Of a DNA stretch of 64,000 bases, positions 49,525 to 61,936 are shown in pieces. Under the pieces are notes generated by a model. It saw only the letters and a list, made by a program, of their open reading frames with translations, made no database searches and was not told where the DNA came from. The position numbers and the translations under genes are program-made. Within the stretch, counting starts at the first letter, position 1. The number at the start of each line of letters is the position of its first letter. The stretch spans positions 206,402 to 270,401 of the forward strand of contig NW_025935811.1 of the NCBI RefSeq assembly GCF_000764305.2, written 5' to 3'. Source of the DNA: Hyalella azteca. Taxonomy: Eukaryota; Arthropoda; Malacostraca; Amphipoda; Hyalellidae.

Positions 49525-49842
49525 CCGAGCCATGCATTGATCCCAGCAGTACTATCCAGTCATCTGCCGATCCTACACTTGGCCACTGAACTGGAACACA
49601 CACACTGGTCGTGACAGTACTTTTTTGCCTCTTTTAATTTCACTCTGGGTGAACATGCTATTTCTTTACACTGAGGCATAATTTTGTCGTCGCAGTGTGT
49701 CCATCTAAAAAACACAGAATATCTTCTTTCTGTCTAAGTACAGAAAGAAATTGAACTTGGAAGTGGTTTTTTGTAGCATGTTTAGCACTTAATATTTGGT
49801 CTATTGTTTAGTTTAACTTCAATAGAATACTTATTTCTGAAA

Positions 49843-50016
49843 ATGAATGCAGGAGTAATTAAGAGTTATTGCGTCGCGTTACGAACTTTATTTATAATTT
49901 TTATTTTAATCACACACTATCAGCTGGAACCATATATCAGGTCACGTCCATTTTTCGGACTTGATGAAGAAAGTTATGGTTATGACTACGAGGAAAGTTA
50001 CGCTACCACCTCCTAA
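49843..50016 (+). CDS. Small ORF, possible secreted Tyr/Glu-rich peptide
   Basis: ATG at 49843 (AAAATGA context), TAA at 50014-50016, 57 residues. Residues about 10-25 are hydrophobic (CVALRTLFIIFILITHY) with a Lys/Arg-containing N-region, compatible with a signal peptide or anchor. The end is acidic and tyrosine-rich (GLDEESYGYDYEESY). No family recognised. It lies 178 bp upstream of the cuticle gene start on the same strand and downstream of the TATA box. Upstream ATGs at 49653 and 49778 open tiny frames, which argues against efficient translation. It could be a real small cuticle or secreted peptide gene, a uORF, or intronic chance sequence. Confidence 0.3.
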   Translation: MNAGVIKSYCVALRTLFIIFILITHYQLEPYIRSRPFFGLDEESYGYDYEESYATTS

Positions 50017-50038
50017 TTTGATAACCAGTTATCAAATT
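50015..50038. repeat. 11-bp palindrome with 2-nt spacer at the small-ORF stop
   Basis: AATTTGATAAC and GTTATCAAATT are exact reverse complements separated by CA; the left arm overlaps the last two bases of the stop codon of the small ORF. Confidence 0.9.
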
Positions 50039-50193
50039 CTACAAAACTTTAAAAATCACAAACGTTTTAATACCATTTGCTCTGAGTTTCATTTGTGACG
50101 TGTTTCTGAAATGAATTTGTCTTATAACTTTGACGTTCCTCAACAGAATCGATATTCTATTTTATTTTAACGAACGAAGACCACGGTAGTAGA

Positions 50194-53100
50194 ATGGCAC
50201 AGGTGAGTTGAATTAGGCTTGAAATCAAATTCATTGTTTATAAATTCTCAATTGTTCTAGAAAACCTATGTTATTGTACATTAGAATTATTCGGCCCTAA
50301 ATACTAATCACACTCGTTAAACAATAACAAAATCTTCCATTAATTATTTGATGAGCATAACACCTACAACAATACATCATAATCTCACGCATTAACTGTC
50401 TATATTATGTTGAGTTACTGAAAATGAGACTTCATAACCGAGTTCAATTTATTTATTATATAATATTTCAATTCATCAATAATTTTGTTCCATCGCGATC
50501 ACCGGAGTGCGTGATACGAGCAAAATAGCTCCAAAAAGGAAATCTGAAGATGCCATCTAAATTAACTATATTTCTGTCTTCTTCGGTAGTTCTTTAGTAA
50601 TAAAATTATAAAAACAATGTGATTATCGGAATAACATTTTCATTAATTGCGCACGTTTGATGTGTTGCAGAAACTCTCAGGAAACTTGACCGCGGTGATG
50701 GCGATGTTGCTGCTGGTGGCGCTGCCGGCGCTCTGTCTTCCGACGTCGGTGCTGGACTACGCAGGAGATGGACACCGAGTGTCGCAGAGAGGCAATCCGG
50801 GCCACAGCGTCTCCGGCTCTTACAGGTAATACAAACTTTTCAGAAATTGTTAAAAAATTTTATTTGAATTCTTTGCCCACAGGCAGTAGCTCAATGTTTA
50901 CTAGATTATTAGATACGAATAGTACTGAACACTATTGTTTCCTCAATTTAACAGGGCGTTCAAGACATGTTCAAGCGATTGTTTTGTTGACTGTTAACTT
51001 GAATTCGTGCAACCAACAGCATTGTACGGAAGTTGAGATAATCTAACGTACCTAACAATATATGGATGTTGAATTAATCGCTGACTTATCGGCCTGTCAT
51101 GCATCAAAAGGACGTTATTTTGAAATAATGCCCTTTAGCACTTGAAATATCAACGTGGGCTTTTCTTGGTCTCGTGATATTTTTTCTATAGATACAAAAA
51201 AACTCGTTCACCTGTTTCTTAGTTCCCAATTTCATTAATAATTAGCATTAAATTGTTTATATTTGTCATATTTATTTTTATGATCACGAATACTAAAATA
51301 TTCGATGCACGAATTTTTGAGTAATACTCCCAAAATGTTTAAAACCCCACCCTAAAACTATGACGTGATTATGAGAAATTAAAAAGTTATTATTATAACG
51401 AGTATAGCGTCATAAATATATATGTAAGTTCATATCAATTGTTTAATCAAATGAAATTTAAACATCGTTCAGTATTTATCCTATGGTGAAAATCGGTCTA
51501 TTCCTGAGGTGACGACTTCAAATGATGTAAGGTATTCAAGATTAGTTTTTAAATATTATTCGGAAATAATATTTTAAAAGTTTTAGGTCCAATTCTTCAA
51601 AATATTGAGTCAGGCCAATAAAATAATCTATCAGAGCAGCATTTCTTTCCTCTCATTTCGTACGATTTTATCATACTAAGAGACATATTTCTAACCAAAT
51701 AATGTTTCAAAATTATTGCTATCTGAAATAAGAAATCTCGTCAAAAAATATTCTCGTTAAAGTTTTGAACTGCTGAAATTAACACTATTGTATAATAACT
51801 CTTATTTTTGAGAGTTCAATTGTGGAACAATAAACTCATTCTGGATAAAAGTAAAAGGCTGCCCCTCAGTCGTGCGGAACTGTTAGGTCGCTGAACGACA
51901 TTTACAAACGGAATTCCTACAATTTTTTAGTCTGTTCATCAGATGGAATTTCTTGTCTGTCTGCAATTTGTGATTCCTTTAAAATAATAAAATTTCTGCT
52001 CAAAAACCCTCATTACCTAGAATCCTAGATCACTGGAAAACTGTTAAGACCCATAGATCAACTGTGTAACAACTGTCGGAAATTCCTTTCTGTTCTTGTT
52101 GAGTGAGCATGCTTAGCAATTCGCTCAATTCACTTTTATTAGTTGTTAACATAGTGACCTGGGGTCTGAGTTGGATCAGTCGCAATTTCTGAGTTTACAA
52201 CTCCAGCTCATGAGGCATAAACTTCAAACTCTCACGGAAACGATTTTCTTGTGACGATCATTGGGACGTTAAACACAAGCTCGAGGATAGCTCGGACGTA
52301 AAGTTGAGGTGGCGCAGATTTTATCGCAAGTTCCTTGCAAGTTGACTCGTTTGGCAGTCGAATTAAAATTCGTGGACTCGAATAAAAAAATACAATTTTA
52401 GATAGTTTATCTTGCGCAACCGAGGCTCACTAATCGTGATCAGTTCTGAAAGTCTTCACCAAGGCATTCGAACTCTGCATGAAAAGGAGCTTTCGAAATG
52501 ATCACTCGGCAAGGCTATCAGGCGGAGCGGGACTGAATGGCACCAATTTCTCCGTTTCATATAATACGAAGACAGAAGATCACTTCCGAGACTTGAGAAT
52601 GGAATACTGTTAACCTTTTTTTTCTCTCTATCTCATTTTTTGCCGTCTAGCGCAGTAAAACTAATTGCTTGTTTTCCTACTTAGTGCTGTTCGCCATTTT
52701 TTCGGAAAATTTGCGTACAAAAAAAAAGATATGTATTTTACTGCACACTTCGATAAAAATTCTCATGAACACAGCAATAAATATAATAAAAATTTAAATA
52801 TATTAATTATTTCTACATAAAAATTATAAAAAAATGCAGTATTAAAGTAGAATATATAAAATAAGTAGTTAGTGCTAAAGCATTTATTAGTTGCCTTAAC
52901 TTAATTATGCACCCATCAACTTATCCCGTCTTGTTTCAGTTGGACTTCTCCCGAAGGCACGGAATTTTTCGTGCGTTACGTGGCCGACGAATTCGGCTAT
53001 CGGGTGGTCGAGTCGAACGCCTTGCAGCGGTCGGCCCACGGACAACTGGCGGACGGGAACCAAGTGCTCAGGACCGATGACTCTAAACGATCAGAGGTAG

Positions 53101-53750
53101 CAATGCCGAGAGAGCAAATTCCCGAAGCGAGCGTTATTCCAGCGTCAACAGAGAAGGCTTATGAGCCACAAATTCTTGAACAAGAAGCGCCTACGCTGTC
53201 ACGTGTCGTGACATCTCGAGGCAGAGGTTTAGCCCGCGCATCGCCCCAGGAAACAAAAACTGAACTCTCTACAGTGCCCGAGGCGAAGTCTGATGACAAT
53301 GAAGTCAGTTCTTCACTAAAAGAAATTTCCAGTCCAGTCGTCGCAGATGTTCCCATTGATGCGCAGGAAAAAAGTGCTGCTGAGGTAGAAGAAGTGGCTC
53401 AGGCACTGACTGAGATGTTGAAAATTAACGCAATCGAAATAACCACCCCTCAAGACCTCATCTCTCAAGCGGAAGAAGACTCTCAAGCTAATGCCATTGA
53501 ACTTCCTTCAGATGATGGAGGCTTTCTGAAACCTGTGGAAGAATCATCAGATCCAGTTTCCACCGTGGATATCGCTTCAGCAGACGACACTCCTGCTGCC
53601 ACGATTCCAGAGGAAGAACCTGAGCTCCAAAAGTCGGCATCAGCCGCTGACGAAGCTGGTGAAAGTATTTTGCCTCTCGGAACTGAGCCCACGCCTTCAC
53701 AGACTGACGAACCTGCCCTCGACGCCACACGTGACGAAATTCAACTTTAG
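50194..53750 (+). CDS. R&R cuticle protein with long acidic tail (3 exons)
   Basis: Secreted structural protein predicted to bind chitin in the exoskeleton. Coding exons: 50194-50202, 50671-50825 and 52940-53750, all with GT-AG introns (468 and 2114 bp, phases 0 and 2); 324 aa. The 9-bp first exon (MAQ|GTGAGT) splitting the signal peptide is common in arthropod cuticle genes. Signal peptide is about residues 1-25 (MLLLVALPALC). The Rebers-Riddiford region is about 41-83: G52-x7-E60-G61-x6-Y68-x-A70-D71-x2-G74-Y75, then R76-V77, where the general pattern expects Ala or Pro at 77. Residues 85-324 form a disordered-looking tail rich in Glu, Ser, Pro, Ala and Asp, with one basic patch (TSRGRGLARASP). 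This tail is far longer than in ordinary R&R proteins of 100-200 aa. The GC-rich coding exons stand out from AT-rich introns. Start chosen because it restores signal peptide and frame. Confidence 0.9.
50203..50670 (+). other. Intron 1 of the 50-kb cuticle gene
   Basis: 468 bp, donor GTGAGT, acceptor TTTGATGTGTTGCAG, phase 0. AT-rich; no other feature seen. Confidence 0.85.
50826..52939 (+). other. Intron 2 of the 50-kb cuticle gene
   Basis: 2114 bp, donor GTAATA, acceptor TCTTGTTTCAG, phase 2, splitting the Ser codon just before the WTSP block of the R&R domain. AT-rich, with no repeat or embedded gene seen. Open frames at 50768-51046 are read-through of exon 2 in another frame. Confidence 0.85.
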
Positions 53751-54028
53751 CATCTGACAATGAAATTTTTGTGCGAGTTTTGGAAATGAACTATTTATAT
53801 AATTTATTAGAGCGAACGAGCGAACGAACGACCAATAGTAAAATAGGAAAGAGTTGAAAAGTGTAAGCAGTCATGTTTATTATCTTAAATAGCTGCTATG
53901 CTCTGCTTGAAAATTTTCAATTTATGTTCATCAAAATCGGGTCTATTACCGTCTTCGTAAAAAGAATGTCGTCATATTAACTTCCATATCATTTTTCTCC
54001 GCTGAATTTACAGTAAGTTGGATATTAA

Positions 54029-54034
54029 AATAAA
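54029..54034 (+). promoter_or_regulatory. Candidate polyadenylation signal, 50-kb cuticle gene
   Basis: AATAAA 279 bp after the stop codon; a second AATAAA lies at 54277-54282. Either would give a plausible 3' UTR. Confidence 0.45.
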
Positions 54035-57000
54035 AATAATTCAACTTTCAGCCTACTTGTTCCACAAAGTGAAAATTCTCTTATATAAAAAGAATTCTCT
54101 CGTATATACCTATTCTCTTACTCCGAATATGTGGCACAAAATTTGTAAAGATGTTTTAAAACGAAACGTAATACTGATTGATCTATGAAGGACAAAAATT
54201 GCTTGTTGCTTTCTTAGGAGTTTTTATTGCGCTGTTATCATGTTAGTTACCAACTCAACCACCAAATTCTGCTCGAAATAAATAGCTTAACAAATGCCTT
54301 TCCGGTATCATCATTTTCCTACGAAATCGAAAATCATCCGTAAGAAGCAATGTGTCATTTTTATTCCAATAATGAAGCAACTACATTTCCAAAGTGGTTG
54401 AAATATTTTTATGTGTGGTAAAAACTGATGCACATTATTATTCTTCCTGAAGTTCATTGTACGTAACAAACGCAGTATGTTTGAATTAATTACCGTCATG
54501 AAGTAGACTTGCATACCATGTATTGCATACCATGTATTGTCAACCTTTAATTGCGAAGAGGCAAAGGAGTATAAAATGAAGATCGGCTCCAGCCTCAAAA
54601 CAAAATCAATTTCCTATACCCATGAGAAGATATTCCTTAGCGCATAATCAACTCAACATAAATAAACAACATTCAGTTGATGCCTGAAACAATGTATTAA
54701 TCAAATAGGAGGATCGCCGAGGGCTTTACTCTTAATATTACAGTATCATTGGCGCCAATCTGCGCGTCAGGAGAGTTTTTTCACTGACGCGCCGATTTCG
54801 CCGATGTCAAGCCCGCGACGCCTTCAGTCTGCTTCAGTTCGAACAGAAATACAATAAAAAGGAGTAGATGAATCCCGAGTTGTAGCTACGATGGTAGACT
54901 GAGATAATGACTGAATCTTCCCTTCACAGTTATCGCTCTCTTATACACAGAGCTTTGCACATATATCGTGGTAATTACAGCTCGTTATTGAAGAAAGAAC
55001 CGCCGTCGCAGGGAGGCTCGAGGGATGTTCCCTCTGGCCACTTTTTATCAGTACGCGCTGTTAGGTCGAGACCGAAAAAGGTGGCGGCGGCTCAATTCAT
55101 TTCGGCGCCGATGACTTTTTCCTTGCAAAACCGAGGGTTGCCGGCGCCCGGAAAGTAGCGAAACCTGCAATTAAACGGCGACAGTGGCAACTTGGCGCCA
55201 TGTCCCGACATGGCCATTTGTAGGCCGCAGAATTTAGCATTTCTCAAGTGTTTCGATACAACGTTGTTGCTGTTATTTTTCAACTTTATATGAATGGGTT
55301 ATAATTATAGGCAAAACTTATTTATTCCAGAAACCGCATATCATCAAGATATAATAGAAGTTTGTTTCTACATCGCAAATGTTCTTTTTCTTTAAAAATA
55401 TATTAACTTCGCCAATACTATTGCACCTGCCCTCACTACGATTGCACCTCCCCTAAATTTGCATTGGACGTCTTTCGACATTCTAACTTTTTTTCTAAAA
55501 TAAAGTTCCATTTTGTTGAATTTTAATGTAATGTTTAATTCAGGGACCTCCTTATAGAGGGCCCTTGGTTATTAATCTTGCAGTGAAACCTTAAACGACA
55601 GGAAAATGTAGATATCAGGAATCGTTTGCTTGTAAAATATGCGGAAACTGTCTTCTGTTTTCTGAAATCTTGCTTTCCAGAATCGCAATTTGTTAAATAC
55701 TTTATGATAAATTGGATTTAGCTGGTAACCAAGACAATGTAATTTTTTTTAATCTCGCACGAGCACCTTTCGATCACTATGCATCCAATATTTTTTCTTA
55801 GTTTCAGCTTCAACAGGAAGGTGAATTCGCTCAACATCTTGTTCGTCATGCTCTTTTTTCGTGAAATTTAACCGCAGAATTAAAGGGAAGAAACGAAACA
55901 CCCTCCTCTCAAAAAAATGACAACAATGATATGTAATCGGATTTATCCGTTAACAGACAAAAATCAGGAGGTTACTTTTCATTCTAATCACTTAATAAAT
56001 AACTTTTCTGTTAACTAAATCATTAGTCAATTTTCTCATCTATGTGTAGCATCTAATTTTTACGTTAGCTTTTCGTAACGCTTGAAAAAAAAATAAAATT
56101 CCCTTAATCATCTTGCTCCAGACTCAAATGCTAATTGTTGTTACGTAGAACAAACATTTATATGACAAACATTTTTCTCACATACACCTTCTAATGAACC
56201 TATAAACCACACTCTCATGCTCGTCTCTATCAAAAAGCTGAGCGCTAGCTGCTGCGACACTCTGAACTTTAGCGAAGACATCACACTTCATTAGCGAGCT
56301 TCTCTCATGGCAGTGCCACCTCAAGTTCTTAAACTCGCGCAGGTGCTGAGCCTCGCAAACTTATGTTCCACTCCAGTAACTTCTGCTGTCACTTGTGCAA
56401 GGTTTAATCGTCCCTGAAATCAAGCTAATTATACCGCTCTCGTCTAGTAAACAGCGTCGACAGCGGTGAATCGAGCGGAGAGTCGCCCAAGATTTACTGA
56501 TATTCAAAATCTCCGCGAGAGGTGTTGTTCGTGTGGGCATTGCATGGGTTACTTCGGGTCAATTGGTTACGTGAAGAAGTCGAGCTTATTACATGAATAT
56601 GTCTTCATCGCGTCTCGGCCTTACTTGTTTGCTAAAATATTGCTCTCGAAAAATTATTTCGTAGCTGTGGGAAAAAAATCATGAAGCATTTGAAACTTCT
56701 GGTGCGCAAAGAGACATAAATTATTGTCCAATGATTTTTTTGCATTTTTTGTTAGCCCAGTGAATTTGTCACTTGCATAATGCGTTAACTTTTATTGAGC
56801 TCAGAGACTGGAAATGAAGTCTATTAGAGAGCAGACACGACACAAGAAGCAAGCTGTCATGCCTTCCCATTGTATTCATCACATTCATATATATCGAGCA
56901 GCCTACGTCTAGCACAGTAAACCTTGTCAAGGTTTCAGTTCCTTGTTTATTTTTCATTTGACTTGACTGAAGACTTTCAAAGTTAAGAGGCAGTGTTTGC

Positions 57001-58413
57001 GGTGGCATATAATGCAGCATTCTGCATTTGTAAAGACGCTCTGCGACGCTAGAGAAACCCTCCTCCGGCCCATTGCGCCTCACGCAACGCTGCTTCTGCC
57101 GCCGTGCTCAGGGAGCTTTGAGCCGTAACAAGTAGTGAAGTAAGAGACGTGGCCGGCCTGAAGAAATGACGTGCAGCACAACACATACAGCGGAGAGACG
57201 AGGACGAACAACTCCGAGCAGCTACGCCGATGTTTTTGATATTCAACATCACGAAGAACATTGAAATTATGTAATATCTCGCATCAATTTCATTCAATTC
57301 TGTTATAAATCAGACTCATGAATAAAAAACAGTCGTCTCTATAGACCATCATTGATACTTGTATTCGCTTGAAACATCAAGATTCACCCGCGTCTCCATT
57401 ACGGAAGAAGCACAATAATTTGCAAATCAATAAATAATTTATCGCAATTTTCCGTCGAGTGCTTAGAGCGAACAGTTCATGACAAATTTGGGATCGATAT
57501 TAGATTCATCATGTACGTTTCTCGTAAGCCTGCACGCGTTAAAAAACCAAAGATCATGATTAATAATGAAACTTTTTCACTCATTTCTTATTCCAAGTAA
57601 TCCATTGAGCTATAATGGTGCAGTCACTCCTGGAAACTGAATGCCTTCAATTTCTATGACGTAGAGAAAATGGACTTCCGCGTTCATTCTGCGACCAGAA
57701 AATAATTTACGAGTGTAGCCATGCATGCAAAAAAATCATATTTCAGAAATAGCATGAAGATGGAACCTGACATTTTAAGAAACTTAAATATAGAAGAACT
57801 AGAGGTTACCGATACTTAATGTTAGTCCAATTCTAATAGATAAGCTCTTGATTCCTCAAAAGATGAGTTAGTTTTGTTAAACAAGGTCGGTGCTAACGGA
57901 ATCGAAATATTTCACATTTTCACATTAAAGGTAGTTTAAAACCTTGCACCAAGTAAACATTCTTTCTCTTCAAGCAAATATACATATGACCCGCTTTAAA
58001 GAATGAATCTGAATTATGAATAACCCAGCTTTGTTTTATTAACCAAATATTCATTTCTTTTTGAGGCGCGCCAAGATGCGTAAAAATCAAACACAACAGA
58101 CGACTTCCGTCTTTCATTAGTAAATGAATATCTCATATTGAAGAACCTGCCATATATATAAAAATATTTTAAGGTACTTTATTAAGCATCAATTTGCTAA
58201 TTATTTCTCAATTATATTGTTGATAGAATTTCAACCACTGCTACTCATAAACGAAAACTCATTTGAATAAACGCGTAAATGGACAGAAATGGACAATAGA
58301 CACTTGGACAGCTCCAGCTACACTTCCTGAATTGCTCGAAATTACAGTGAAGGAAAATACTAGTTTAGCCGCGGGGAATGTATCAATTTGTTTTAAAATG
58401 TGTTAATATGTAT
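54035..58413. other. Intergenic DNA between the two cuticle genes (left part)
   Basis: Mostly AT-rich. GC-rich pockets at 54750-54840, 54950-55250, 56220-56560 and 57040-57220 have open frames but no recognised domain. Inverted repeats are present: GCGCGTCAG (54762-54770) with CTGACGCGC (54783-54791), and GCCATGTC-CC-GACATGGC (55197-55214). The 54950-55250 pocket is CpG-containing and could be regulatory. No gene is called. Confidence 0.5.
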
Positions 58414-58414
58414 C

Positions 58415-58560
58415 GACGGGCAAGGTTGCCCAGTGGTTTCCAGTTCAGAGTACTATAGGAATGGAGCAGTGAAGTGCGGGTTTAGACCGCTAAAAGCTGT
58501 AAATGCTCTGCGACGTTGAGAATCGGCGACAGGTCTACGGCCTAATGAACGCTGAAACGG
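58415..58560 (+). mobile_element. tRNA-derived SINE with internal deletion
   Basis: Head ACGGGCAAGGTTGCCCAGTGG with A box TTGCCCAGTGG (58426-58436), then CAGTTCAGAGTAC as in the full copy at 27.7 kb. At the B box the sequence jumps from GCGGGTT directly to AGACCGC, losing roughly 110 bp relative to the full copy, then continues through AAATGCTCTGCGACGTTGAG to GGCCTAATGAACGCTGAAAC. The B box is destroyed, so it should be transcriptionally dead. Confidence 0.8.
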
Positions 58561-61277
58561 CCATTATAATATCAAAATTACAATGACTGCTAGCAGGCCT
58601 TATTAATGTATTTTTATGATCTGTAGTGAGGTACATGCGATTAATGTTGATTTGATTGTTCGTTCTCTATGTGCTCAAAATATTTACGTGTTGCAAAACA
58701 CGGCTGTTTTTAATACATTGTTTAATTGTATCGATGCAACTTGATTTTCAATTTATACACCGGAAGCGTACGACTGTTGGTGGAAGTGAAAAAAGCATAT
58801 TCCACTAGGGGAGATTTCCATGCATCTAAAAAATGTTTGAAATGGTTCGGCCTTAATGAAAACTAATTTAAAAGATGTTTTAAAGAAGCGTCCATATATC
58901 TGCGCGCCAATGTTGAACGATTAAAATCAACCTTATAACAATATTTTCGATTAGACAGTTCGCCGCAATAACCTGAAAAAATCACTTGTAAGAAAATTAT
59001 TCATTATCACAAATTTCTAATTATGATAATTATAAATTATGATTTTCACAAATTTCTAATTTATAATTTTTAATTTACAATTTAACCTTTATCTGTTGTA
59101 ATTCAATTTTCAATTTCCAAAACTTTTCAACACCTTTTTTTTTTGTCCAATGCTCAGAGAGTGCATACAAAATCATTTTTTAGAGAAAATGTTTGAGAAA
59201 GTTTTACTTAATCGAAACATGTTCGCACAATGCATTATTACTTCGAATACAATTTATTCAATTAATTTAAACAATTTGGCAAATTCGTTGCAACGATGCA
59301 ACAGTAACCATATTTTATTTTTTATTATCAGTGTTTCATAACGTTTGTATTCTGCTAGGTCGACACCAAAGCAAGGCCTCCCAGCGCGTTCTGCTTGTCA
59401 GTTTCACGCATCGTCCGACGTCGCAACTGCCGGCTGATTTATTCCAACCATTTAGAAGGCAAACTTCTCTTTAGGAAAGCACTCATCAAAATAAAAATGA
59501 AATAAATGGACACTTCAGTGTAGGTCTACTATACGTGGCACATGGAAAGTCTCGAGTGACTTGAGAAAGACCCTCCTGAGTCAACCGAAATACTATCATT
59601 ATTATGGCTTTAGTTGCTGTAAAAAATTTTGCTCAGAAGTAGCTATACTTATTTTAAAATTTCATTCGTGTTTTAAAATGTTCTGTATTCTGCGGTAAGC
59701 AAATGACGATAGATTGTAGATTACGAGCTGAGAGTCTTCAAAAGAAGAACACTGTATTTAATGAGTGAATTGATAACCTAAGTGACACGATCGCACGTTT
59801 AGTTTTCAGTCTGTGACTAACAGAACAAGATTACAATATGAAGTTATCGGTCGAAGTCGATTGATAATGTAAAATCGAAATTTTTATGTAAGTTTAACCT
59901 TGCAAATAAACAAGCTTCGTTACCCAAAAAAATCTAATAATTAATGAATTTTTGAGCTCAGAAAAACAACGATTGATGATTTCCAATATTAGCCACAAGT
60001 TCATAATACTGCCCAGCTACGAATAATGAAATGTTCGTAACACAGCAAATAATTTATGCATCCCATAGCATCGTCTAAATCACACCGAGAATAACTTCAT
60101 TACCTTCTGAAAAGTGTATTGAGAGTGACGCCTAATGCCAATCAGCCGTCATTAAATGGAGTCATTTGATGGTATGTTATTGCAGTCTTAAAGCAACACG
60201 ACAGATTCGTTAACCAGACGATGTGCACAAGTCGAACGCCCTAACAGTGAGCATCGTCGACTCATGGCTGATCATTGATTCTTTTTCTTTGAACCTCACA
60301 AGAAGCCCCGGATGTTTCCGAGCCCTCGTGTCTAAAAAGGAAGTGTCAGAGACCAGGACACGTGAATACATTCTCGCGTAAACGGTGCCATGTGTGTTGG
60401 CTCAGTTCGCACACTTTGGTGTGGGTTGATTGTAACCTTTTAGCTCAGAAATGGCTTCAGCCTTCTTGCATTCGGTCAAACAGTATTGCTATACGTGGGG
60501 GATTTTTTATTATAAGCAGCGGTGAATGTACTCGTGTGCGTTGAAAGCTTGTTTTTCAAGTAATTATTTCAACGCAATTCGAATTTCATTCGCCTTGGTC
60601 GACGACATGCAAAGTTTTCCTGCCTGTGTAGGAAATAATGATAATTAATGGGTAAAAATAGTAGTGATAATCAAAAAATAACGATAAGGGGAAATTTAAC
60701 TTAACAGTTTTTATCTCATTCTGGATATATAATGCATCTGGACTAAAAAACTATAAAATTTAATATTGATGGTTATTAAATGAGAATTAGTGTGACTAAT
60801 ATTTCTCACGCAACTTGCATAAAACGCATAATTCCTATTTTAGTGTATTGCCTACTATCATGAGTAATTATTCGAACTACTCAGTCACGAATCATATAAC
60901 TTATACTTCCACTCGAAAATTTATCGGAACTGGATGATGAATATCTAAGCTGGGAATGATAATAGTTAAGCAATGGACATTTATGTGATTGATGCTTCGC
61001 ACGTAACATGCGGAAAAATGTAAAAATCTTAATAGTTTAGCTTCCTACTTACTCTCATGAAGATTTGCTCTAAAAGCGAATTCACGATCTTCATAAATCA
61101 ATTTAACTGTCATTGGAAAATTTACAGGAGCTGAACTGTCAAGACCTGGTTCAATCTAGGAATTTACAGTGTGGATATAACGGTTATGGTGTGGACTCCG
61201 TTGAGTTAATTGACGACTTCAGCTTTGCCAACACCATATGACAACACTCTGCATTCCTGCCGCAATAAAGGATACTT
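58561..61277. other. Intergenic DNA between the two cuticle genes (middle)
   Basis: AT-rich, with TTTCTAATT/ATAATTATAAATT repeats near 59010-59080. The GC-richer pocket at 59355-59460 has open frames on both strands but no decisive splice pattern. No gene is called. Confidence 0.5.
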
Positions 61278-61936
61278 TGTAACATATTCGGGTGCTGGTT
61301 ACTCTGTAAATATTTTTACTTATATGAGTTCATGTCATCAGAACGACACCTCTTTACATATTCGTGTACATGCCACCGGAATGGCAACTCTGTACATATG
61401 CACGAACATGCCATCGGAATGGCAACTCTGTACATATGCACGAACATGCCATCGGAATGGCAACTCTGTACATATGCGCGAACATGCCATCGGAATGGCA
61501 ACTCTGTACATATGCGAGTACATGTCATCGGAATGGCAACTCTGTACATAGTCGCGTACATGTCATCAGAATGGCAACTCTGTATATATTCGTGTTCATG
61601 CCACAAGAATGGCAACTCTGTACATATTCGTGTTCATGGAACCGGAATGGCAACTCTGTATATATTCGTGTTCATCTCACCGGAATGGCAACTCTGTACA
61701 TATTCGTGTTCATGTCACAAGAATGGCAACTCTGTACATATTCGTGTACATGTCACAAGAATGGCAACTCTGTACATATTCGTGTTCGCGTCACCGAAAT
61801 GGCAACTCTGTATATATTCGTGTACATGTCACCGGAATGGCAACTCTGTACATATTCGTGTTCATGCCACCGGAATGGCAACTCTGTACATATTCGTGTT
61901 CATGCCATCGGAATGCTAACTCCGTACATTCACGGC
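61278..61936 (+). repeat. 38-bp minisatellite, about 15-16 copies
   Basis: Unit GGAATGGCAACTCTGTACAT followed by ATTCGTGTTCATGTCACC, spaced exactly 38 bp in the uniform part (for example 61381, 61419). Because 38 is not a multiple of three, translation cycles through all three frames of the unit every 114 bp. No frame contains a stop, so all three plus frames are open (195, 191 and 127 codons), as is a minus frame of 99 codons. These are by-products, not genes. Left copies use ATGCACGAACATGCC; right copies use ATTCGTGTTCATG, marking two subfamilies. Confidence 0.95.

Noticed and set aside
52971..53750. Treating the 259-codon frame alone as a gene starting at GTG 52971
   Set aside because: The frame extends upstream to the acceptor at 52939 and joins exon 2 to complete the R&R domain; the GTG is an internal Val codon.
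53159..53760. Minus-strand frames opposite the acidic tail
   Set aside because: Shadows of the real plus-strand exon; Ser/Gly-rich complements of Glu/Ala/Asp codons.
57049..57297. 82-codon minus frame ending SLSTAAEAALREAQWAGGGFL
   Set aside because: Splice sites around the Ala-rich part are weak and alternative frames are also open; insufficient to call an exon.
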